Shown piece by piece: positions 1 through 8,058 of a DNA stretch of 39,072 nt (position 1 is the first letter of the stretch; each line of letters opens with the position of its first letter). The position numbers and the translations under genes are program-made. The stretch comes from a virus. The DNA is taken from positions 1 through 39,072 of the IMG/VR virus record IMGVR_UViG_3300028800_000194. One strand, written 5' to 3'. The notes beneath the pieces are model-generated. The model saw nothing but the letters and a program-made list of their open reading frames with translations. It ran no database searches and was not told where the DNA came from.

Positions 1-852
1 TGAAACGTTCTTTACAATACACAATTAAGAACCGGTACCGATGCAACAGGTGTTGTAGGTATAAACATCTTGGGGACTTCAGGTCCATGGCAAGTCCAAG
101 GGCAGTTGACAGCATCCGGTCTTAATTATCCAGCCACAGATTCCACTGCTGGCAATGTAGTGACCACGGATGGGGCGGGTAATTTAACCTTGCAGCCACC
201 ATCTGGATTTACTTCTATTAACACCCAAACATTTACCTCAAGCGGAACCTATACTCCATCTGCAGGATTATCTTATGCAACTGTGGAAGTTATTGGAAGC
301 GGTGGTGGGGGCGGTGGTGTTGATAGTGCTATAGGTTCATCTGCTGCTGCAGGCGGTGGTGGAGCGGGAGCGTATGCACGTTCTACATTAACAGCTGCAA
401 CTATTGGAGCTTCTCAAGTAATAACCATAGGAGCGGGGGGTGCAGGCGGTGCAGCAGGTAACAATAATGGCTCTAATGGCGCTAGCAGTTCTTTTGGTGC
501 TTTGGTAACAGCGGATGGTGGTTCTGGTGGATTTGGTGCCAGCGCTAGTGTAACAGTCCCTGCTTTGGGTATTTATGGAGCAGGGGGGGGAGCGGGAACA
601 GGTCAGCTTGTAACAAATGGCGACTCAGGATTTTTAGGAGTTGGCTGGGGCGCTGGGTTGATAGGTATTGGTGGGCAGGGTGGAAATAGTTTTTATGGCA
701 TAGGCGGAGAGCAATTGGTTAATCTGCCTGGAGCCAATGGATTCAATTTTGGTTCTGGTGGTGGTGGAGCAGGTTCTGGAAATACCGGAAATGCTGCGGG
801 CGGTAATGGCGCTGATGGCGTAGTTATTGTCACTGAGTTTATATCTGCGTGA
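1..852 (+). CDS. 3' part of circle-spanning tail fibre gene, glycine-rich tip
   Basis: This is the C-terminal part of the gene that begins at 37032. Joining the repeated ends keeps the frame and gives a protein of about 921 aa. The first triplet here reads TGA only because base 1 is T; the other copy (38946) has G and reads GGA, so the stop is an end artefact. After the last fibre module (about bases 100-215) comes a domain opening with a TFTSSGTYTPSAG-type strand, followed by about 180 residues of GGGG-rich segments. Glycine-rich C-terminal domains of this kind occur at the tips of phage fibres, where polyglycine helices can carry receptor specificity, as in T2/S16-type gp38 adhesins. A receptor-binding role is inferred from that resemblance. 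Confidence 0.85.
2..127. repeat. terminal direct repeat, left copy (circular closure)
   Basis: These 126 bases are identical to 38947-39072; the next base out differs (T at 1, G at 38946). The repeat lies inside one reading frame that runs through the junction. This is what an assembly overlap of a circular or circularly permuted molecule looks like, and headful-packaging P22-like phages give such maps. A physical terminal repeat is possible but less likely, because it would split a fibre gene. Confidence 0.9.
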
Positions 853-880
853 GAATTTTTTAAATTAAGATGAGGTTAAT

Positions 881-2026
881 ATGAATAAATTATTTCCGGT
901 TCCTGTAGGTTTAAATGGAGTTACTCCCCAGATTAGATCTTTAGATGCAAGCTCTGAAAGCTTAAGCACCATTATAAATCCAGGATTTTTAAACTCTGTC
1001 ATTGCTATGGGTAATCAAATAGATCCCGATGATATGCTTTTAATCTCCTATGCAAATGGTACACAATTTTTTTCTCAGTCTATAGCTGATGGTGTTATTA
1101 CACTTTCTCCTGCTAATGATGTTATTCCTTTTCCTTTTACAAACGTTCAATTCGTAGCCAAAGGTGGTAGTGACTTAAATGCTGGTAATACTTTAAATGC
1201 ACCTAAACTTACAATTCCTGCTGCTTTATCAGCAATCACTGCCGGCGGCATGGTATGGGTATTAGATAGTGGTAATTATTCAATTCCATTTACAATGCCA
1301 GCGAATGTTGTATTGTATATGCCAACAGCCCGATTAACCTATAGCAACGCTGCAGGATCATTAATCACCTTCCCTGATACAGGGACTTCATACACTTCTC
1401 TTATATTCTGCGCTGACCTGGAAGTTACAGGCGGAGCAAATGCTATTACCCAAAATGGTGCTTTATCAGGTTTACTTATTCAAGCAGCTGCTTGGTCAGT
1501 GGGGCCTGCAACATTCAATGGGACAGCATCAATTAATGTTGATTTATTGCCTAGCTCAGTGTTGACCTTTACTGCAACAGGTGCAGGATTATTAAATATA
1601 GGATTTGCCGGAGGAGCATCATCAGTTGTTGTAACAACACCAGGAAGTGTAGTGGGTAAATTTGGCGATACTTATTACAATACCCAAACATTTTTAAATC
1701 AAATCATTTCTCAAAACCAACAAACTCAAGAAACCGTAGGGCGTACTTTGGTTGCCACAGATAGCAATACTACCGTCAACTACATGAATACTACTACTGG
1801 CACTTATGTGTTTCCAGCAACTGGAATTCCTGTAGGAACCAAAGGTTCTTTCACGCAATTAAGTAGTGGACATGTTCAATTTAACTCTGATGGCACCTCT
1901 ACAATTTTGAGCTATCTAAACACATCGCCTGTTCTAACAAACAGCCTGAATGCTAAAGCTGATTGGGAGCAGATTTCACAGGGTGTATATATGATTTCCG
2001 GCAATATCATCGGTGGCGGCCCATAA
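881..2026 (+). CDS. tail fibre/spike protein with beta-helix-like centre (381 aa)
   Basis: Probably a virion adhesin. Residues 1-80 resemble the N-terminus of the next gene product: both have an SL-T-I-PG-N block, then a D-SYANG-like strand and a GVITL ending. This suggests a shared attachment domain. Around residue 90 a VAKGGSD-x-NAG-x-APKLTI motif matches the opening of DUF1565-like right-handed beta-helix domains, followed by Gly/Ala/Val-rich short strands. The C-terminus (from about residue 285) is a separate small domain that could trimerise or bind receptor. The start follows GAGG (GATGAGGTTAAT). It lies 28 bp after the fibre gene and 24 bp before the next one, so it is likely co-transcribed. 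The receptor is unknown. Confidence 0.75.
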   Translation: MNKLFPVPVGLNGVTPQIRSLDASSESLSTIINPGFLNSVIAMGNQIDPDDMLLISYANGTQFFSQSIADGVITLSPANDVIPFPFTNVQFVAKGGSDLNAGNTLNAPKLTIPAALSAITAGGMVWVLDSGNYSIPFTMPANVVLYMPTARLTYSNAAGSLITFPDTGTSYTSLIFCADLEVTGGANAITQNGALSGLLIQAAAWSVGPATFNGTASINVDLLPSSVLTFTATGAGLLNIGFAGGASSVVVTTPGSVVGKFGDTYYNTQTFLNQIISQNQQTQETVGRTLVATDSNTTVNYMNTTTGTYVFPATGIPVGTKGSFTQLSSGHVQFNSDGTSTILSYLNTSPVLTNSLNAKADWEQISQGVYMISGNIIGGGP

Positions 2027-2050
2027 CATTACCTTATTAGGAGCATTATT

Positions 2051-4846
2051 ATGTCTTATACACTTTTTAGAAAACAAATCGGTCAGCAAGGTGTGCTTCC
2101 CGGTGAATTATTGATGTCATCAACGGATGACTTAGGAACCATCACCACTCCTGGATATATTAATGCCAATGAAAACATTTTACCTTCAGATGTTATTACA
2201 CTTTGTTATGGAGAAGGATTAAATAGTAAGCAAACGCTTAATCCCCATTTTAATAATGGAATCATTACATTAGAAGTGATTGGGGGTGGCGGAGCTATCA
2301 ATGGCGCTGAGAACCTGCCTGGGGATGAGGGTTTATTTTCAGGGGTTTCTGGAGATTTGCTCCAGTTTAAATCATTGACCGCTGGAGCTAATATTACGCT
2401 TACTCCTAGTGGAGATAATGTGACGATTGCTGCTACTGGCAGTGGTGGTGGAACAATTACTGGTATTGCAGATGTTGGAACGGGCGAGGGTCATTTATCC
2501 GCAGGAACAAGTGGTGCTAATGTTCAGGTTAAATCACTGCATGCAGGTACAAACGTTGTTATTACTGAAACTGGAACCACTGTAACTATTGCTGCTAATA
2601 ACAGTGCTCCGTCAGGGATTCAAGGTTTATTAAATCTTCCTGGGGATCAAGGTATATATGCGGCTACTGTGGGTGGTATTGCCGAATTAAAATCTTTGAC
2701 GGCAGGTTCTAATATCACTTTATCTGCTACGGGAAATGCTATCACCATTAACTCTACTGGCGGTGGTGGTGGTGGATTTGCATATCAGAATGCTCAATGG
2801 GTAGCTAAAAATGGTAATGATGCCAATTCGGGTACTTCGATTGATTCTCCAAAATTAACTGTGCAAGCCGCTATCACTGCATTGGGTGGAAGTGGTGTTA
2901 TTCACATTGAAGATAATGGGACCTATGTTGGCGCATGGTCAATTGGCTCTGGATTTGATGTCACTATTCAGGCACCTGGGGCAACCTTAAATACCACAGG
3001 CGTGACATTATCTGGTGGCGGAAGTATATTTAAGGTAAATGCATATTCATTTGGTACTAACTTTAACAACATCATTTCTTCTGCTAACTGCACAATATAT
3101 ATCGATGCACAAAAGCTCAGAGGTAATTTTGGTAATGGTACTACCAATCCTAATCAGATCTTTATTAAGGCTCAGGAAATAACTGGTGATTTCACGTTTG
3201 CAACCAATTTAACTGCAATTATTGAGTTTGATTCTTTATCTGGAAGTGTAGTTGATACTTCTCCTGGGGTGGGTGTTGCACCTGCAATTTATCTATATGG
3301 AACCAGTCAAACAGGGAATATCACTTCTACCAATACAAAAATTGGAGGGTTTCTGGGGGTTAGCTCTGGGTCTCCGATTATTACTGGAATTAAGCAAGGA
3401 TATTTTAATGGCGTTTATTATGGTGACCAAAGAAATACTGGAACCTGGTTTAATGTAGGCCCTGTAAATGGTCAACCATATAATGTGGTTACCTGGAATA
3501 CTGCTCAGACTAACATTTTGAATGGCAGTAACTTTGAGCTTTACTCAAATGCTTACATCAACTACACAGGTAACAATGGTTATGGGCGTTTTGACTTAAC
3601 CAACGATGCTGCTGTTCCTGTTGGATTTAAATGCTGGATGTTCCAAAATGTCAATGATAACCAAACTGGTGTTTTATCATCAGGCATTGGTGGTGTTGCA
3701 AACATTGTTTCTCCAAGTACTGTTCCTGGTGTTGCTTATACGCGTAGAAATGGTTCATGGATATTGCTTACTAAAGTTGCACAAAGCGGTGGCGTAGCAA
3801 CATTTAACGTATCTGGTGATTTGTGGCAAAGCAATTTATTATCTAACTCTGTTAATGTTTACTTCTCTAACGTATTTGGAAATAACGCCACAGCTACAGG
3901 TACTTTTGAGCAACCATTTAAAGATCCAACATCTGCCTTAGCGTTTGTAATAGCTACTTATACAGCGACGCCTGCCTATGGAATCAATCTTGTAGCATTA
4001 GATGATGCCACCTATGGAGATCAATTAGACTTCACTGGCACCACTAATATCAACATTGTCTCTCCTACAGCTTCGTTTTCAAGGGTAAGTTCTGGGCCTG
4101 GGGATAATACGATTACTACTGATAATCCTCAGCAACTTATCGTACTTGGAACTTTAATTACAACCGGGGGTGGTTATTCCGTCAACAATACTGGGACTGG
4201 GGTAATTATCTGTAATATTGATATCGTCGAGGGTGGTGCTGATAACACTTCTACAGGTCAAATTTTATTCCAATCCTATAGCATTGGAGGAGACTTCCCT
4301 AATAGTGGGGGCGGTAGAGTTCGATATACAACCATTTACAGAAATGCGGGAACAGATGGGCCTGATGCTATTGGTATAAGCACCCAAGGTGTTAGCGATG
4401 ATTGGGCTGTTAAAAATCAATTAACGGCTTCAGGTTTAATCTATCCAACAGTAGATGGTGCTAATGGCACTGTAGTAACGACTAATGGCGCAGGGGTATT
4501 AAGTTTGCAGCCTATTTCGGCTCCATTTTACTTTAGCTCTAACCCAGTAGCATTTAGTGCTAATGCAATTACTTTGGATGCCACTTTCTTGGGGTATAGA
4601 ATAATTGAAAACAATGCAGCTGGTGCTTGTACTTGGACTATGGACACAGGAGTTAATTTAACATCTGGGTTACCTGCTGCTGTCACAGGAAGCTCATTTA
4701 ATGTGTTTGTAAGCAACGGTACTGGATCTACTATTACCTTAGTTTCAAGCGCAGGGTCTACAGTTCATGGTGCGCCCTGTAGTCAGACGAACTTTACTAT
4801 TTCATTGAAATATACTGCTTCTAACACTTGGGATATATTCTATTAA
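2051..4846 (+). CDS. large modular tail fibre/spike protein (931 aa)
   Basis: Virion surface protein built from repeats. The N-terminal 80 residues match those of the preceding gene product. Residues of about 80-240 hold three copies of a 45-55 residue unit (LPGDEGLF..., then KSLTAGxNITL, then VTIAA) separated by glycine runs. A DUF1565-like beta-helix opening (WVAKNGNDANSG) follows at about 245. A second, diverged one near 600 ends in the same TASGL-YPT-D-GTVVTTNG-G-LSLQP element seen in the fibre gene at 37032. The start has a TAGGAG ribosome site. It is the last gene of the rightward structural operon and is followed by a hairpin terminator. A host-recognition role is inferred. Confidence 0.75.
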   Translation: MSYTLFRKQIGQQGVLPGELLMSSTDDLGTITTPGYINANENILPSDVITLCYGEGLNSKQTLNPHFNNGIITLEVIGGGGAINGAENLPGDEGLFSGVSGDLLQFKSLTAGANITLTPSGDNVTIAATGSGGGTITGIADVGTGEGHLSAGTSGANVQVKSLHAGTNVVITETGTTVTIAANNSAPSGIQGLLNLPGDQGIYAATVGGIAELKSLTAGSNITLSATGNAITINSTGGGGGGFAYQNAQWVAKNGNDANSGTSIDSPKLTVQAAITALGGSGVIHIEDNGTYVGAWSIGSGFDVTIQAPGATLNTTGVTLSGGGSIFKVNAYSFGTNFNNIISSANCTIYIDAQKLRGNFGNGTTNPNQIFIKAQEITGDFTFATNLTAIIEFDSLSGSVVDTSPGVGVAPAIYLYGTSQTGNITSTNTKIGGFLGVSSGSPIITGIKQGYFNGVYYGDQRNTGTWFNVGPVNGQPYNVVTWNTAQTNILNGSNFELYSNAYINYTGNNGYGRFDLTNDAAVPVGFKCWMFQNVNDNQTGVLSSGIGGVANIVSPSTVPGVAYTRRNGSWILLTKVAQSGGVATFNVSGDLWQSNLLSNSVNVYFSNVFGNNATATGTFEQPFKDPTSALAFVIATYTATPAYGINLVALDDATYGDQLDFTGTTNINIVSPTASFSRVSSGPGDNTITTDNPQQLIVLGTLITTGGGYSVNNTGTGVIICNIDIVEGGADNTSTGQILFQSYSIGGDFPNSGGGRVRYTTIYRNAGTDGPDAIGISTQGVSDDWAVKNQLTASGLIYPTVDGANGTVVTTNGAGVLSLQPISAPFYFSSNPVAFSANAITLDATFLGYRIIENNAAGACTWTMDTGVNLTSGLPAAVTGSSFNVFVSNGTGSTITLVSSAGSTVHGAPCSQTNFTISLKYTASNTWDIFY

Positions 4847-4857
4847 GATGGAAAAAC

Positions 4858-4875
4858 AGGGCCCTTCGGGGCCCT
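4858..4875. terminator. 7-bp GC hairpin with UUCG loop between convergent operons
   Basis: AGGGCCC-TTCG-GGGCCCT is a perfect 7-bp stem closed by a stable UUCG tetraloop, 12 bp after the stop of the last structural gene. No T-run follows it; a parS-like palindrome begins two bases later. It sits where the rightward structural operon and leftward early operon converge, so it may act in both directions. Termination is inferred from position and stability. Confidence 0.65.
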
Positions 4876-4876
4876 A

Positions 4877-4892
4877 TGTTTCACGTGGAACA
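4877..4892. promoter_or_regulatory. parS-like ParB-binding site, copy 1
   Basis: TGTTTCACGTGGAACA fits the chromosomal parS pattern TGTTNCACGTGNAACA at every fixed position. With flanking A and T it forms an 18-bp dyad broken at one symmetric pair. It overlaps the stop codon of the leftward gene 4881-5183 and has an identical copy 322 bp away. No parA or parB gene is visible in the window. It could instead be an operator for an unknown regulator, but the parS match is exact. Confidence 0.75.
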
Positions 4893-5183
4893 TGGAGCGG
4901 AATACCATCCCTTTAGTTCAATTAAAGGCATGCAATATTTCTCCACTCTCTCATGGGTTAAATCCCCTGGAAGCTTTATGCATAACTCTGGAATTTCTAA
5001 ATCTTCAAAATATATATCAATAATCCATTGGTCTAGACCGTGGCCATCATTAATTCCAGGTCGAAAATAGAAATTTATAGATTTAATCTTATGAATATCA
5101 TCAATAATGTTATCATTAAGTATATGATCTGAATTTTCGAGTGGCAATTTTCTTCTTCTTACATCTATATTATATAATCTCAT
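4881..5183 (-). CDS. hypothetical protein between two parS-like sites (100 aa)
   Basis: I do not recognise this protein. It is acidic in the middle, with IDIYFEDLEIPELCIKLPG, and has no membrane segment or clear motif. It is the last gene of the leftward early operon. A parS-like palindrome lies 16-31 bases upstream of its start and the second copy covers its stop codon, so the gene is bracketed by 21-bp direct repeats. A ribosome site (AGGAGTGGCGCAAG) precedes the ATG. The placement would allow its loss by recombination between the repeats, or a link to the sites themselves. That link is speculation. Confidence 0.6.
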   Translation of the reverse strand: MRLYNIDVRRRKLPLENSDHILNDNIIDDIHKIKSINFYFRPGINDGHGLDQWIIDIYFEDLEIPELCIKLPGDLTHERVEKYCMPLIELKGWYSAPCST

Positions 5184-5198
5184 CTTGCGCCACTCCTA

Positions 5199-5214
5199 TG
5201 TTTCACGTGGAACA
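5199..5214. promoter_or_regulatory. parS-like ParB-binding site, copy 2
   Basis: This is an identical copy, in the same orientation, of the site at 4877-4892. The identity extends to 21 bases (5195-5215). It lies in the short gap between leftward genes 4881-5183 and 5215-5541 and just touches the stop codon of the latter. ParB bound here could also affect transcription of the last gene of the operon. Confidence 0.75.
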
Positions 5215-5541
5215 TTAATTAGTAAATCTAACAGTTACGTCTTCTTTATACTCTTCCTCAATGGCAAGCTTCATACATTGGTCTACAACCCCTTTAAACA
5301 TATCGCAAACCATCTTTACAATTTGATCTTCCTCGCATGCAGATAAAAAACTAAGAGGAAAGACAGCTTTAAAAGGCTCTACTTTGAGAATACCCGTTTT
5401 CATCATCAAGGTGAACATAACTGAATTACAAGAAAACATTATCCTTGATTCAAAAACAACATTGTCAAAATAGTTATTATCCCTAATATATTTATCCATC
5501 ACATTGTTTATGGAATGGTTGATTGAGGTAATGTCATTCAT
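5215..5541 (-). CDS. hypothetical early protein (108 aa)
   Basis: Unrecognised. The sequence contains a hydrophobic patch (FTLMMKTGILKV) but no convincing membrane helix, and an acidic C-terminal region (IEEEYKEDVTV). It overlaps the upstream DUF7448-like gene by 8 bp in the leftward early operon, which implies translational coupling. The start follows an AAAAAGGAGATATAAATA-type ribosome site. Function unknown. Confidence 0.6.
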   Translation of the reverse strand: MNDITSINHSINNVMDKYIRDNNYFDNVVFESRIMFSCNSVMFTLMMKTGILKVEPFKAVFPLSFLSACEEDQIVKMVCDMFKGVVDQCMKLAIEEEYKEDVTVRFTN

Positions 5542-5977
5542 TATTTATATCTCCTTTTTCTAATTTGAATAGAGTAGCTTCTTCGCTATAATACCCATTA
5601 CTCTCCCCTCTCCAAGCGAAACTAAAATGATCTTTTTCAGATTGAATCTTATAAAAAACAGAGGTTTCATGGCCATATTCTGTATCGTTTTTAATCTTTT
5701 TTTCTTCGGCGAGCAATATTTTATATCCTATGATAGAAGAAAAATCATCTATTGGTCTTTGTAAATTACAAGTTGCACAACAGTCATGTTCATAGAGCAT
5801 AATATATTTACCACCATCCGTTATGAACACTATAAAATCATCCCCATCTTTATCTTGAAAAATAGACATATCATTTAGGGTCTTCCCAGATAAAGAAGAG
5901 AATTCACATTCATCACCTTCTCCCTGGTAAACCTCTGATTCATAACTTGTCATTAAATAATCTATTTCTTCTTTCAT
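5534..5977 (-). CDS. DUF7448-like phage protein (147 aa)
   Basis: Resembles the DUF7448 family common in phage early regions. The family pattern is visible in order: GKTLNDM near residue 30, a strand with FITDGGKYIMLYEHDCC (about 50-66), then a region ending in the GYKILLAEE motif, a variable stretch, and a C-terminal RGESNGYYSEEATLF segment. The cysteine pair after EHD and a third cysteine (CCATC) are seen here. The function of the family is unknown to me. It sits in the leftward operon that also holds the ERF annealing protein, and its start touches the stop of the upstream gene. Confidence 0.65.
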   Translation of the reverse strand: MKEEIDYLMTSYESEVYQGEGDECEFSSLSGKTLNDMSIFQDKDGDDFIVFITDGGKYIMLYEHDCCATCNLQRPIDDFSSIIGYKILLAEEKKIKNDTEYGHETSVFYKIQSEKDHFSFAWRGESNGYYSEEATLFKLEKGDINNE

Positions 5978-6213
5978 TAAGTATATCTCCCAGGTAATTC
6001 TCTAATAATATCAAAAAATATATCTTGTATCTTTTCAGCTACAGCGTATTGCTCGGGAGTTAACTCTTCATTATTTAAAAACCCACGCTTTACAGCGGTC
6101 CTCAATACTTGTTCCATGTCATGGATACATGAATATGCTTCACTGGCATGCATAGCCTTAATCAAATCTTCTTTGTCTAAATAATCATCAGTTGTAAATG
6201 TTAATTTAATCAT
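5977..6213 (-). CDS. hypothetical protein, small helical early-region family (78 aa)
   Basis: A short, mostly helical protein with an N-terminal strand (IKLTFTTDDYLDKEDL) and a helix pattern including DMEQVLRTAVKRG, then EELTPEQYAVAEKIQDIFFDIIREL. It weakly resembles a small phage family with a [FW]D-[FM]-[DE]Q-LR core often found near recombination genes, but I am not sure. It overlaps both neighbours by a few bases, so it is translated within the ERF operon. Confidence 0.6.
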   Translation of the reverse strand: MIKLTFTTDDYLDKEDLIKAMHASEAYSCIHDMEQVLRTAVKRGFLNNEELTPEQYAVAEKIQDIFFDIIRELPGRYT

Positions 6214-6418
6214 TATTTTTAACCCCCATGTCTATAACAGAATCACATTTGCATATAAGATCCACCCTAGATATTGATGAAGAATAATTATTAACATCTT
6301 CAAATTTTTCAAATACAATCGTATCCATTTCAGACAATATAGATGCCCCTTGATGAGGCGTTAAATTTCTTCTATCTTTAAATTTTATAGTTATTAAATA
6401 TTCATATCCATCGCTCAT
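6206..6418 (-). CDS. hypothetical early protein (70 aa)
   Basis: Unrecognised small protein with alternating strand and helix character (YEYLITIKFKDRRNL, then a helix around GASILSEMD). It overlaps the ERF gene stop by ATGA and the downstream gene by 8 bp, so it is coupled to both. Its small size and position directly after the annealing protein might suggest a recombination accessory role, but nothing in the sequence shows it. Confidence 0.6.
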   Translation of the reverse strand: MSDGYEYLITIKFKDRRNLTPHQGASILSEMDTIVFEKFEDVNNYSSSISRVDLICKCDSVIDMGVKNND

Positions 6419-7050
6419 TTCTCAAACCTCACTTTAATTTCATCTTTCATTATTTCTAACTTTGCAATCATATCATCGCTATTATTATAGGAATTCTTAA
6501 CATCTTTAACGATAGATACATAAATATCTTTAAGCTGATTCATGCTAATGGCTTGCATTAACCTTAATCCTAATCCTGAAACATCTGTATCAGTACCCGT
6601 ATTTTTAACAGCAGCAGGGGGCGTATAAGTCTTCTTATAGCTACCATTACCATTTGTATTAGATGCTGCATTACCATCGTCATCATCGTCTACATTGAGC
6701 TTAAGAATGGATGCCAAGGCATATCTTCTCATATAGGTTAGACATGAACCTATGCCTTGTGGATCTTTCTTCACGGGCACCATGCTAAATTCAGATTCCA
6801 TAAACTCACCAGTTTCAGCATGAATGACGGTAGTGACTAATTTTACAGATTCTCCATCACCATTAGGACATTGCATCACGACTAATCCAGATTTATTAAG
6901 ATGATCGTTTATCCCATCTAATATATTAGTCAAAGAAGCATACTTACTTTTGTGAAATGGATTAACAGCTTCTTTAGATATATTTCCCACCTCAGTTTGA
7001 AATACTAACAATGCCTTAGCTAGATTTACAATGGATTCACTTTTGTTCAT
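6415..7050 (-). CDS. erf: ERF-family single-strand annealing protein (211 aa)
   Basis: Recombinase that anneals complementary single strands, used by phages to circularise or repair DNA and make recombinants. ERF family marks are clear: NPFHKSKYASL at residues 30-40, the GSCLTYMRRYAL core at 101-112, and the acidic DDDDDGN turn at 121-127. A low-complexity linker and a C-terminal helical region follow, matching the usual 200-210 aa length. It overlaps the gene before (7047-7352) and the one after, in an operon probably started by the promoter at 7384-7412. No exonuclease partner is seen next to it; VRR-NUC at 13521 is far away. P22 Erf likewise works without a Red-beta/exo pair. Confidence 0.9.
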   Translation of the reverse strand: MNKSESIVNLAKALLVFQTEVGNISKEAVNPFHKSKYASLTNILDGINDHLNKSGLVVMQCPNGDGESVKLVTTVIHAETGEFMESEFSMVPVKKDPQGIGSCLTYMRRYALASILKLNVDDDDDGNAASNTNGNGSYKKTYTPPAAVKNTGTDTDVSGLGLRLMQAISMNQLKDIYVSIVKDVKNSYNNSDDMIAKLEIMKDEIKVRFEK

Positions 7051-7352
7051 CTTTTATCTCCATATATTTGTTTCAATATCTCAACCTGAGTATTAATCAT
7101 ATCCATATAGGATGGATTAGCCTTAGCCATTTCCAATCTTTCTATCTCATATCTCTCATCTTTTAAGGCCATCATATTGTCAGCCCATTCTCTTCTGTCA
7201 TCATCTTCCATGGGTATATAATCAGCCATAGGGTCAAAGTAATCATTACCCACAACCTCACCTGTATGACCACAGGTATGAACCATTACATATTCACCAT
7301 CTTCAAAACCTACGTAAGAATCAGTACCACAATCACTTATTCTATCTAACAT
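7047..7352 (-). CDS. hypothetical protein, first gene of ERF operon (101 aa)
   Basis: Start chosen at 7352 (MLDRISDCG), where an AAGGAG site lies just upstream. The longer frame would run through the promoter at 7384-7412. The N-terminal part has CG and CGHTGE residues with DSYVGFEDGEYVMVHTC between them, which could be a small metal-binding fold. The C-terminal half is a charged helix (DDRREWADNMMALKDERYEIERLEMA). I do not recognise the family. It precedes erf and overlaps it by four bases. Confidence 0.6.
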   Translation of the reverse strand: MLDRISDCGTDSYVGFEDGEYVMVHTCGHTGEVVGNDYFDPMADYIPMEDDDRREWADNMMALKDERYEIERLEMAKANPSYMDMINTQVEILKQIYGDKR

Positions 7353-7383
7353 TTCAAGGCTCCTTAGTTGTTCACTTTTGATA

Positions 7384-7412
7384 ATTATAGCACACAATAT
7401 AACAAATGTAAT
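7384..7412 (-). promoter_or_regulatory. leftward early promoter of the ERF operon
   Basis: On the minus strand ATTACA (7407-7412), a 17-bp spacer ending TGTGC, and TATAAT (7384-7389) make a good sigma70-type promoter with an extended -10. The same ATTACA-TTTGTTAT-TGTGCTAT box recurs at 8563-8591, and TGTGCTAT also occurs at 15570-15577. The downstream start at 7352 fits. Confidence 0.7.
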
Positions 7413-7422
7413 ATTATTTATA

Positions 7423-7752
7423 TTATTTACCCCAGTCTTCTCCAAAATGATTTCTTGCTTCATTTCTTAATGTTATAAGCCTTTCAATTAATTCATCTAT
7501 ATCGCAGATGTGATAATAGCTATCACAAGCTTCACCATTATTCCGATCTTTATACTTATTTCCAAAAGGAATATTTCCAGCATGATTAAAGTGTATGCAT
7601 CCATCCCACCTAATATCTGCATAGTACCAATATCCATCCTCTTCCCAGGTGTCACTTCCATATCTGCAAGACATGCTGATATCAGATATTAATCTTATAC
7701 ATGATTCATTTTTTTCATTTTCAGGATCTTCTATCCATTCATAATTTCTCAT
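7423..7752 (-). CDS. hypothetical protein (109 aa)
   Basis: Unrecognised. It is rich in aromatic and acidic residues (DTWEEDGYWYYADIRWDGCIHF), followed by NHAGNIPFGNKYKDRNNG and a helical C-terminus. It is third in the ankyrin-led leftward unit, 21 bp after 7774-8058, and ends just before the next promoter. Five cysteines are scattered without a metal-site spacing. Confidence 0.6.
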   Translation of the reverse strand: MRNYEWIEDPENEKNESCIRLISDISMSCRYGSDTWEEDGYWYYADIRWDGCIHFNHAGNIPFGNKYKDRNNGEACDSYYHICDIDELIERLITLRNEARNHFGEDWGK

Positions 7753-7773
7753 ATTTCTAATACCTATCCTTTA

Positions 7774-8058
7774 TTAATCTTCATCCTCGATCATTAAATC
7801 ATAGATGGAAGGTATTCTTATATCATCATAAGGATCGTCAGGATTTGGCATCATGTCTTTGCTAAAATAATATTCTCCATATATATTCCAGTGCCCCATC
7901 CAGGGGTCTCCCTCTTCATCTATTATTATCCCCATAAGATCAGATGGTGTAGTTATACATCCCGTAACAACGTGGATGCAAACCACCCTCCTTCCATCTC
8001 TTGTGTAAGAATGTTCTTTATAATTTTCATCAAATAAGTCAAATGGTTTTAATTTCAT
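7774..8058 (-). CDS. LKPFD-family phage protein, copy A (94 aa)
   Basis: One of three paralogues in this genome (others at 8652-8924 and 24455-24751). They share a starting LKPFDL/F, then TRDGRRV or SRSGKRI, a strand, a GI-x-D turn, a WN-x-x-G-Y strand and an acidic DLM-x-ED end. This is a common small protein of phage accessory regions, perhaps a single beta-fold domain, with no known function to me. Its ATG overlaps the stop of the ankyrin gene (ATGA). Confidence 0.7.
   Translation of the reverse strand: MKLKPFDLFDENYKEHSYTRDGRRVVCIHVVTGCITTPSDLMGIIIDEEGDPWMGHWNIYGEYYFSKDMMPNPDDPYDDIRIPSIYDLMIEDED

Noticed and set aside
3252-3797. Two overlapping reading frames on the plus strand (3252-3458 and 3606-3797)
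   Set aside because: They lie inside the large fibre gene in other frames, have no ribosome sites, and their protein composition looks random.
7353-7463. N-terminal extension of the first ERF-operon gene
   Set aside because: The extension crosses a good promoter and the conventional ribosome site lies before 7352.
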